Shown here in pieces: positions 32,472 through 37,213 of a stretch of DNA of 37,213 nt. The notes under the pieces are model-generated. The model did no database searches. It had not been told where the DNA came from and was given only the letters and a program-made list of their open reading frames with translations. The translations under genes were made by a program, and so were the position numbers. Location: the NCBI RefSeq assembly GCF_000193635.1, contig NZ_AEKT01000032.1, positions 1-37,213 of the forward strand, given 5' to 3'. This DNA comes from Weissella cibaria KACC 11862 (GTDB lineage: Bacteria > Bacillota > Bacilli > Lactobacillales > Lactobacillaceae). How positions within the stretch are numbered: the stretch's first letter is position 1; every line of letters starts with the position of its first letter.

Positions 32472-33086
32472 TTATTCTGCTCGACGCAACACCGTCAAAA
32501 CAGGTACGCCAATTAATGGCACCAAAATAGCTGACACAATAATTTCAAAAATACCATTGAAACCAGCAACTCCGACAATCAACCAACCAAGCAAGCCGGT
32601 TTGTGGGATGCCGGTAAAGGTCGTGTGCATCACGGTAAAGCCAATCCACGTGAAACCAAGTACAAAGAACGTGTTAATAAAGGCAGACAATGCACCAAGA
32701 CCAACAAGCCAAATTGTTTGTTGCCCCAGTGAACGGTTCCTTACAAAACGCCAATAGAGATAACCAATAACCAACCCCACCAGAATACGTGGCACAAGCG
32801 CCGTAATTGGGTTGCGGAAGATCAGTCCACCAATTACAGGTGCGTGTGTCCAAGCATCCCATAGTGCGTATGCTCCCCAAACAAAACCAAGCAACGCACC
32901 ACGCGCTGGTCCAAGGATAAGTGCACCAATAGCGACCGTCACACTAATAATTTGCACCGCCGCACCCACGGCAAAAGCACCAAGTGGCAAATAACCCAAC
33001 CATGGAATAATTGATTGTACCAAAATAATTGCAATGAATAGCGCCGTCAATACCATTTGACGAGTCTTCAAGCGTGTATTTGTCAT
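32472..33086 (-). CDS. ECF transporter S component
   Basis: A 204-residue integral membrane protein with five to six helices, matching the substrate-binding (S) component of energy-coupling factor vitamin transporters. The segments [15 protein letters not shown] and [25 protein letters not shown] correspond to the conserved first half of the family. The vitamin cannot be named from sequence alone; no riboswitch was recognised in front of it. The shared EcfA/EcfT module would be elsewhere. AGAGG lies nine bases before the ATG at 33086; a TTG two codons earlier is less likely. Confidence 0.85.
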   Translation of the reverse strand: MTNTRLKTRQMVLTALFIAIILVQSIIPWLGYLPLGAFAVGAAVQIISVTVAIGALILGPARGALLGFVWGAYALWDAWTHAPVIGGLIFRNPITALVPRILVGLVIGYLYWRFVRNRSLGQQTIWLVGLGALSAFINTFFVLGFTWIGFTVMHTTFTGIPQTGLLGWLIVGVAGFNGIFEIIVSAILVPLIGVPVLTVLRRAE

Positions 33087-33116
33087 TTCCAATAACCTCT
33101 AAATTTATTAATGCGG

Positions 33117-33123
33117 TTATTAT
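33117..33123 (-). promoter_or_regulatory. Extended -10 element for the ECF gene
   Basis: On the minus strand TGCTATAATAAC contains a perfect TATAAT with TG one base before it. The -35 is poor. The transcript would start about 25 bases before the gene. Confidence 0.55.
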
Positions 33124-33234
33124 AGCAGGCTATCTGTGCTGACAGTGGAGAAAAGGGAATACACTATTAATAGACGAACTCCTATAAATGACATACACTA
33201 ATCGTAAGCAACCCAAATCAAGGAGGAATTTATT

Positions 33235-34182
33235 ATGTCACGCTTACTCTTAGAAGTTACAAAATTACAACCGCAAGACATCGTCGTCTTACATGACCTC
33301 GATATTACTGTTGTGACACCTGACACAGTCACTGCAGCTGATATCAGCGAAATTGAAATTAGTTACGGCTGGTCAACAGAAATCGGTAAAAAAATACTTG
33401 CTGATCCAACTAGCAAACTTCGGTGGGTTCAAACCATGTCGGCTGGTGTCGATTACATGCCTTTAGCAGAGCTTGCAGACCGACAGGTGATGTTAACGAA
33501 CGCCAGTGGTTTGAAGTCTGTCCCAATTGCCCAATCTGTCATCAGTTATATGCTACATTTCGCCCGGGGGTTAAATGTTTATCAAACCCAAACCCACTGG
33601 CAAGAATTCACTGATCAATATACGATTAGCGAGTTACCTACCGTTATCTTTGGAACTGGCAACATTGGACGCCAAATCGCCCACTATCTGAAGGCGCTTG
33701 GTGGACGTGTGTATGGCGTCAACACCTCTGGTCACCCAGTTGACGGCTTTGATGACGTTGTCGCAATCGACAATCTCGGTGCACTACCTGATGATATTGC
33801 TGTCGTTGTTGACGTCTTGCCTGGTACCGACACAACGGTTAACTTTTTCAACGCTGAACGGTTTGCAACCCTTGGTGATTTGTATTTGTTCATTAATGTT
33901 GGTCGTGGCACGACAGTCAACCAAGCTGATTTAATCACGTCCTTGCAAGCAGGGACTATCCGTCAGGCAGCATTAGATGTTACGTTGCCTGAACCATTAC
34001 CTGATGATTCACCATTGTGGCAACAACCCAACCTACTATTAACACAACATACAACTTGGGCAGAAAATTCTAGTGCAGGACGCGCTGGCAACCTGTTCCC
34101 CTTATTTATGAAGAACTTACCAAGTTACTTAGCAAACGAGCCACTATCAGTCAATGTCGTGGATTTAACACGCGGTTACTAA
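33235..34182 (+). CDS. D-isomer-specific 2-hydroxyacid dehydrogenase
   Basis: A 315-residue NAD-dependent dehydrogenase of the D-2-hydroxyacid family. The NAD-binding loop is VIFGTGNIGRQIA (about residues 138-150). The catalytic residues are the arginine in INVGRGTT, glutamate in TLPEPLP and histidine in TQHTTW, all in the expected order. The substrate could be a phosphorylated or plain 2-keto acid; similarity to phosphoglycerate dehydrogenase-like proteins is general only. AAGGAGG lies eight bases before the ATG, one of the strongest ribosome binding sites here. It is a single-gene unit. Confidence 0.9.
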   Translation: MSRLLLEVTKLQPQDIVVLHDLDITVVTPDTVTAADISEIEISYGWSTEIGKKILADPTSKLRWVQTMSAGVDYMPLAELADRQVMLTNASGLKSVPIAQSVISYMLHFARGLNVYQTQTHWQEFTDQYTISELPTVIFGTGNIGRQIAHYLKALGGRVYGVNTSGHPVDGFDDVVAIDNLGALPDDIAVVVDVLPGTDTTVNFFNAERFATLGDLYLFINVGRGTTVNQADLITSLQAGTIRQAALDVTLPEPLPDDSPLWQQPNLLLTQHTTWAENSSAGRAGNLFPLFMKNLPSYLANEPLSVNVVDLTRGY

Positions 34183-34186
34183 TACT

Positions 34187-34220
34187 AAAACCCCCAGCAA
34201 AATTTTTGCCGGGGGTTTTT
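34187..34220. terminator. Bidirectional terminator after the dehydrogenase gene
   Basis: AAAACCCCCAGCAAA and TTTGCCGGGGGTTTTT form a stem of about 13 base pairs followed by TTTTT. It lies between convergent genes. Confidence 0.9.
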
Positions 34221-34235
34221 GGTATTCATTAATAG

Positions 34236-35099
34236 CTATACCTCTTCAGGCATAACTGGGGCCAAATATTGCTTCACATCGTCTTGCAATTTGGCATCCT
34301 TAGAAAATTCAGCAGCTGCATATACTAGCATCTTAGCGTTCGTTGACTCTTCTTCTAATGATAAAGCATCCGCACAACGCGACCGCAACATTTGTAGCTC
34401 TACCATTTCATGATAGTCTGTCACTTCAGGTGCGGGTAGAATACCAATCGCTTCCGTAACCCGTTCCATCGCTCGTTGCGGATCTTCAACAGCCAAATAC
34501 ATCTCTGCTCGATGACGGTTCGTATGCGCAATGACACGTGCCATACTGAGTTGCACATCCCGTGGTAATCGATGGATAATACCGCGAGCCCGTTCGAAAC
34601 ATTCCGACGCGTTAATGTGTTCACCCTGCGCTAGCCAAGTCGCACCCATCTCCGTGAAAATTTCGACCGTCAACTCATACTGATGCTTTTCGACATCTCC
34701 TAAGGCTAACTGCAACAATTGCATAGCGTCCGCAATGCGATTTTCTGCTAATGCAACCCGGGCCGACAAGACATTGTATTCCGGATAGGCAAAGACTGGG
34801 ATACGACTCATTAACCCCGGATTTTCAAGTGCTTCTGCTGCCTGCTCGATTTCGCGACGTTCAATCAATTGACGCACGACACTCAACGTCGTCAACATGC
34901 GATTATCCATGCGTGCGACGTCGGATACCGTTAGTTGTAGCCGATCACATAGCTTTTGTAAAACTGTGATATTCGATACCTCATCTAGTCGTTCAATCCG
35001 TGATAGTAACGACTGATGACAAATTCCTTCAGCAGCCTCTGCTTGAGAAATCCCCAATTGTTCACGTCGACGCTTTAGTGCACCACTTAATACCTTCAT
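34236..35099 (-). CDS. XRE-type regulator with TPR-like C-terminal domain
   Basis: A 287-residue regulator. The N-terminal helix-turn-helix (about residues 1-60) reads LKRRREQLGISQAEAAEGI...SLLSRIER, a clear XRE/Cro type. The remaining 220 residues are helical repeats of TPR type, as in Rgg, PlcR and related peptide-sensing regulators, though no peptide gene is recognised nearby. The frame is open to 35114, but GGGAG eight bases before the ATG at 35099 fixes this start. Two inverted repeats lie in the upstream region and may be its own operators. Confidence 0.85.
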   Translation of the reverse strand: MKVLSGALKRRREQLGISQAEAAEGICHQSLLSRIERLDEVSNITVLQKLCDRLQLTVSDVARMDNRMLTTLSVVRQLIERREIEQAAEALENPGLMSRIPVFAYPEYNVLSARVALAENRIADAMQLLQLALGDVEKHQYELTVEIFTEMGATWLAQGEHINASECFERARGIIHRLPRDVQLSMARVIAHTNRHRAEMYLAVEDPQRAMERVTEAIGILPAPEVTDYHEMVELQMLRSRCADALSLEEESTNAKMLVYAAAEFSKDAKLQDDVKQYLAPVMPEEV

Positions 35100-35121
35100 T
35101 ACATAATCTCCCAATAATCCA

Positions 35122-35139
35122 TAAGATATTCCTATCTTA
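35122..35139. repeat. Inverted repeat TAAGATA-TTCC-TATCTTA upstream of the XRE/TPR gene
   Basis: A perfect seven-base inverted repeat with a four-base spacer, 23 bases upstream of the start codon and just upstream of its ribosome binding site. Its position fits an autoregulatory operator that overlaps the start of transcription. Confidence 0.6.
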
Positions 35140-35397
35140 ACGGGGAGAATATCAACTTACAAGCGCACCCTGTTAACTGTTAACAGGCACGCTAATTAAT
35201 TTCATAGGCAATTACGAAAGATATCATTGACCGCATATACTGTACATCAGCATTACCACCCAACCTTGCCACTATGACAAGGTCGCGACATTTATTTTGA
35301 ATATGCAAAAACTTCATCTCATAACACAATATGGCTAATATGGTTGACCTGGCATGTGATCCTATCTCGGTGCATACTCCTAATCGATTAAAATAAA
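35140..35397. other. Gene-free region between XRE/TPR gene and tRNA array
   Basis: No coding or RNA gene is supported. The notable structure is a perfect palindrome at 35169-35187. The rest is AT-rich and without repeats that I could see. Confidence 0.5.
35169..35187. repeat. 19-base perfect palindrome CCTGTTAACTGTTAACAGG
   Basis: Nine-base arms around a single T, containing two GTTAAC words. It lies about 70 bases upstream of the XRE/TPR regulator start and is not followed by a T-run, so it is more likely a protein-binding site than a terminator. Confidence 0.6.
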
Positions 35398-35430
35398 AAA
35401 CGTGACTCTGTAGAATACAGAATCACGTTT
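35398..35430 (-). terminator. Terminator of the rRNA-tRNA operon
   Basis: AAACGTGA and TCACGTTT arms with inner CTGTA/TACAG pairing; on the minus strand TTTTTTATTTTAA follows. It lies beyond the last tRNA and ends the whole operon. Confidence 0.88.
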
Positions 35431-35483
35431 ATCAATATCGTTTGCAAATAAAAATGGTAGACAATCGCCTACCATTATCAGAG

Positions 35484-35571
35484 CGGAGACAGAGGGATTC
35501 GAACCCTCGCGCCAGTTTCCCGACCTACACCCTTAGCAGGGGCGCCTCTTCAGCCTCTTGAGTATGTCCCC
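35484..35571 (-). tRNA. tRNA-Ser (GCT)
   Basis: An 88-base class II tRNA with a long variable arm. The anticodon loop is CT-GCT-AA. The acceptor stem GGGGACA pairs with TGTCTCC, and the discriminator is G. CCA is not encoded. It is the last tRNA of the array in transcription order. Confidence 0.95.
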
Positions 35572-35598
35572 ATGTCAAAAGTTAAACCTTTTAACCAA

Positions 35599-35672
<74 letters not shown>

Positions 35673-35684
35673 ATAAAACAAAAA

Positions 35685-35756
35685 AGCGGACGACGGGAAT
35701 CGAACCCGCATTCCCAGCTTGGAAGGCTGGAGCACTAGCCATTGTACTACATCCGC
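35685..35756 (-). tRNA. tRNA-Gly (TCC)
   Basis: A 72-base cloverleaf with anticodon TCC and acceptor stem beginning GCGGATG. The discriminator is T, as usual for bacterial tRNA-Gly. CCA is not encoded. Confidence 0.95.
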
Positions 35757-35787
35757 AAAACTATCTGTACCTTTTGTTTTAAGGTAA

Positions 35788-35860
35788 TGGCGCGGGACGG
35801 AATCGAACCGCCGACACTACGAGCTTCAATCGTATGCTCTACCAACTGAGCTACCGAGCC
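35788..35860 (-). tRNA. tRNA-Phe (GAA)
   Basis: A 73-base cloverleaf. The anticodon stem TACGA/TCGTA encloses TT-GAA-GC. The acceptor stem GGCTCGG/CCGCGCC has a T-C mismatch at position 4. CCA is not encoded. Confidence 0.93.
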
Positions 35861-35867
35861 ATTATAA

Positions 35868-35941
35868 CGGTCACAACGGGATTCGAACCCGTGATCTTTC
35901 GCGTGACAGGCGAACGTCCTAACCAACTAGACCATGCGACC
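35868..35941 (-). tRNA. tRNA-Asp (GTC)
   Basis: A 74-base cloverleaf with anticodon loop CT-GTC-AC, acceptor stem GGTCGCA/TGTGACC and G discriminator. CCA is not encoded. Confidence 0.95.
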
Positions 35942-35981
35942 AAACATTTCTGTTTATGCTGAACTATTTATTTTAGTTCAA

Positions 35982-36055
<74 letters not shown>

Positions 36056-36086
36056 ATAATAATATAAGTGACATCTACGATGTCAA

Positions 36087-36176
36087 AGGAGAATGTGGGA
36101 TTCGAACCCACGCGCCGCTTTCACGACCTGACGGTTTTCAAGACCGTTCCCTTCAGCCAGACTTGGGTAATTCTCC
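36087..36176 (-). tRNA. tRNA-Ser (TGA)
   Basis: A 90-base class II tRNA with anticodon loop CT-TGA-AA, a long variable arm and acceptor stem GGAGAAT/ATTCTCC. The discriminator is T instead of the usual G. CCA is not encoded. Confidence 0.95.
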
Positions 36177-36198
36177 ATAAGACGTTAAGGTCTAAAAA

Positions 36199-36272
36199 TG
36201 GACCTTGTTGGACTCGAACCAACGACCGGACGGTTATGAGCCGTCTGCTCTAACCAACTGAGCTAAAGGTCC
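36199..36272 (-). tRNA. tRNA-Ile2 (CAT, probably lysidine-modified)
   Basis: A 74-base cloverleaf with anticodon CAT and acceptor stem starting GGACCTT. Position in the array (between elongator Met and Ser-TGA) equals that of the CAT-reading Ile tRNA in the Bacillus trnB cluster as I recall it, and two other CAT tRNAs here account for initiator and elongator Met. Hence Ile2 read by TilS-modified C34. Confidence 0.8.
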
Positions 36273-36288
36273 TTGTTATTTGAGTCAA

Positions 36289-36362
36289 TCGCGGCGGGGG
36301 GAATCGAACCCTCGACCTCCCGGGTATGAACCGGACGCTCTAGCCAGCTGAGCTACACCGCG
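36289..36362 (-). tRNA. Elongator tRNA-Met (CAT)
   Basis: A 74-base cloverleaf with anticodon loop TT-CAT-AC and acceptor stem CGCGGTG/CGCCGCG. The body resembles Gram-positive elongator tRNA-Met. CCA is not encoded. Confidence 0.88.
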
Positions 36363-36386
36363 AACTATAACATATTCTGTTATAAA

Positions 36387-36460
36387 TCGGGACGACAGGA
36401 TTCGAACCTGCGACCCCCTGGTCCCAAACCAGGTGCTCTACCAAGCTGAGCTACGTCCCG
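36387..36460 (-). tRNA. tRNA-Pro (TGG)
   Basis: A 74-base cloverleaf with anticodon loop TT-TGG-GA and acceptor stem CGGGACG/CGTCCCG. CCA is not encoded. Confidence 0.95.
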
Positions 36461-36498
36461 AACTTATTCATTTGAAATTAGCAAACTACGTTCGCTAA

Positions 36499-36571
36499 TG
36501 GACCTAGCAGGACTCGAACCTGCAATACCCGGTTCGTAGCCGGGGTGTTTATCCAATTAGCATATAAGTCC
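36499..36571 (-). tRNA. tRNA-Arg (ACG)
   Basis: A 73-base cloverleaf with anticodon ACG, whose A34 is expected to become inosine through TadA. Acceptor stem GGACTTA/TAGGTCC with one wobble. CCA is not encoded. Confidence 0.95.
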
Positions 36572-36580
36572 ATAAATAAG

Positions 36581-36664
36581 TGCCGGCTACCGGGATCGAA
36601 CCGGTACGATGTTTCCATCGCAGGATTTTAAGTCCTGTGCGTCTGCCTATTCCGCCAAGCCGGC
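36581..36664 (-). tRNA. tRNA-Leu (TAA)
   Basis: An 84-base class II tRNA with anticodon loop CT-TAA-AA, a long variable arm and A discriminator. CCA is not encoded. Confidence 0.95.
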
Positions 36665-36666
36665 AA

Positions 36667-36739
36667 AGCGAACAACGGGATTCGAACCCGCGACCTCTAC
36701 CATGGCAAGGTAGCGTTCTACCAACTGAACTATATTCGC
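36667..36739 (-). tRNA. tRNA-Gly (GCC)
   Basis: A 73-base cloverleaf with anticodon GCC, acceptor stem GCGAATA/TGTTCGC and T discriminator. It begins two bases after tRNA-Leu on the plus-strand map. CCA is not encoded. Confidence 0.95.
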
Positions 36740-36743
36740 ATGA

Positions 36744-36816
36744 TGCCGACTAAAGGACTCGAACCTTCGACCCTCGCTTTACAAGAGCGATGCTCTACCA
36801 ACTGAGCTAAGTCGGC
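36744..36816 (-). tRNA. tRNA-Thr (TGT)
   Basis: A 73-base cloverleaf with anticodon loop CT-TGT-AA and acceptor stem starting GCCGACT. A 57-base gap to tRNA-Lys is the longest spacer of the first part of the array. CCA is not encoded. Confidence 0.95.
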
Positions 36817-36873
36817 GACATAATATAAATCACCGGTTGACGGAATATTTATTATTTGTGGGTCATTACCCAA

Positions 36874-36946
36874 TGGGTCGTCAGGGGCTCGAACCCTGGA
36901 CCCATGGATTAAAAGTCCACTGCTCTACCAACTGAGCTAACGACCC
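36874..36946 (-). tRNA. tRNA-Lys (TTT)
   Basis: A 73-base cloverleaf with anticodon loop CT-TTT-AA and acceptor stem GGGTCGT/ACGACCC. Only two bases separate it from tRNA-Val. CCA is not encoded. Confidence 0.95.
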
Positions 36947-36948
36947 AA

Positions 36949-37021
36949 TGGACGTTACAGGGATCGAACCTGTGACCCCCTGCTTGTAAGGCAGGTGCTC
37001 TCCCAGCTGAGCTAAACGTCC
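36949..37021 (-). tRNA. tRNA-Val (TAC)
   Basis: A 73-base cloverleaf with anticodon loop CT-TAC-AA and acceptor stem starting GGACGTT. It is the first tRNA after 5S rRNA, five bases away. CCA is not encoded. Confidence 0.95.
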
Positions 37022-37026
37022 AATGC

Positions 37027-37144
37027 GCATCGCGACTTCCTATCCTCGCAGGAAGCGATCCTCCAACTACTTTCGGCGTTACTGAGCTTAACTTCTGTGT
37101 TCGGTATGGGAACAGGTGTGACCTCAGTGCCATCGTCACGACAC
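37027..37144 (-). rRNA. rrf: 5S ribosomal RNA
   Basis: About 118 bases with the conserved CCATACCGAACACAGAAGTTAAG-type core (positions about 37090-37112 on the opposite strand). The closing helix pairs GTGTCGTGAC with GTCGCGATGC through G-U wobbles. It is the end of an rRNA operon; the bases from 37145 to the right edge are the AT-rich spacer towards 23S, which is not in the window. Confidence 0.95.
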
Positions 37145-37213
37145 GACTAATATTTAAATTAGCATTACGAGATTAATTATCTCAAAACTGAATCATAATG
37201 TCAATAGTTAATT

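Noticed and set aside
35788-35860. U4-C69 mismatch and G37-C38 in tRNA-Phe
   Set aside because: Both look odd, but I recall the same loop (TTGAAGC) and 3' end (CGCGCC) in streptococcal tRNA-Phe, so this is probably normal for the order.
36817-36873. Internal promoter between tRNA-Thr and tRNA-Lys
   Set aside because: The spacer has AT-rich words, but no -35/-10 pair in the minus direction that I would defend.

Overview
The window reads as an ordinary chromosomal segment of a low-to-mid GC Gram-positive lactic acid bacterium. Several features point to Lactobacillales, and within it probably a Weissella-like member of the Lactobacillaceae: a heme-dependent cytochrome bd operon (cydABCD), a class Ib ribonucleotide reductase (nrdHEF with nrdI), an Apf-type LysM surface protein ending in GWW, DUF1831 and DUF4044 proteins, and a tryptophan ABC importer. 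The tRNA array downstream of 5S rRNA has a gene order close to that recalled for the Bacillus trnB cluster. The genus is an inference from gene content. Nearly all genes lie on the minus strand, and compact bidirectional hairpins separate them.

Layout. 1-2700: cell-shape genes mreC and mreB, then a short RadC-type protein. 2700-4000: a small VOC protein (+) facing an Rgg-like regulator (-). 4000-7230: a PTS EIICBA permease of GlcNAc/glucose type and a DegV protein. 7280-9560: a ClC antiporter followed by two overlapping FluC fluoride-channel genes. 9700-12660: a tryptophan-type ABC importer (ATPase, permease, binding protein) behind a 5' leader. The leader appears to encode a 14-residue peptide with tandem Trp codons, followed by two intrinsic terminators. 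12680-16980: nrdF, nrdE and nrdH (-), with nrdI divergent (+). 17000-17960: two unrecognised genes (+). 18030-18750: the Apf/LysM protein, followed by about 0.5 kb without genes.

19250-21660: a DUF1831 protein, an alpha/beta hydrolase with a histidine-rich tail, and a ring-cleaving VOC dioxygenase; the last two are an MhqD/MhqO-like pair. 21870-24070: a gene string of DUF3397-like membrane protein, cold-shock protein, Nudix hydrolase, a tail-anchored small protein and MTA/SAH nucleosidase. A 39-residue DUF4044 protein is divergent from it. 24350-32230: cydA, cydB, cydD and cydC, followed closely by a GH73 glucosaminidase and a PurK-like ATP-grasp protein with altered motifs. 32470-35100: an ECF transporter S component, a D-2-hydroxyacid dehydrogenase (+), and an XRE/TPR regulator with inverted repeats upstream. 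35480-37144: sixteen tRNA genes and a 5S rRNA on the minus strand, the end of an rRNA operon whose 16S and 23S lie beyond the right edge.

The most notable item is the candidate ribosome-mediated tryptophan attenuator in front of the ABC importer (about 12411-12679). Firmicutes tryptophan genes are usually controlled by T-boxes or TRAP, so a short peptide with Trp-Trp codons, a good ribosome binding site, an extended -10 promoter and mutually exclusive RNA pairings would be an uncommon solution. Other points of interest are the ClC-FluC-FluC operon, the PurK-like protein lacking the PurK signature, the GRAPW variant in CydA, the His-rich tail on the hydrolase, the operator-like inverted repeats upstream of the last regulator, and unusual positions in two tRNAs.
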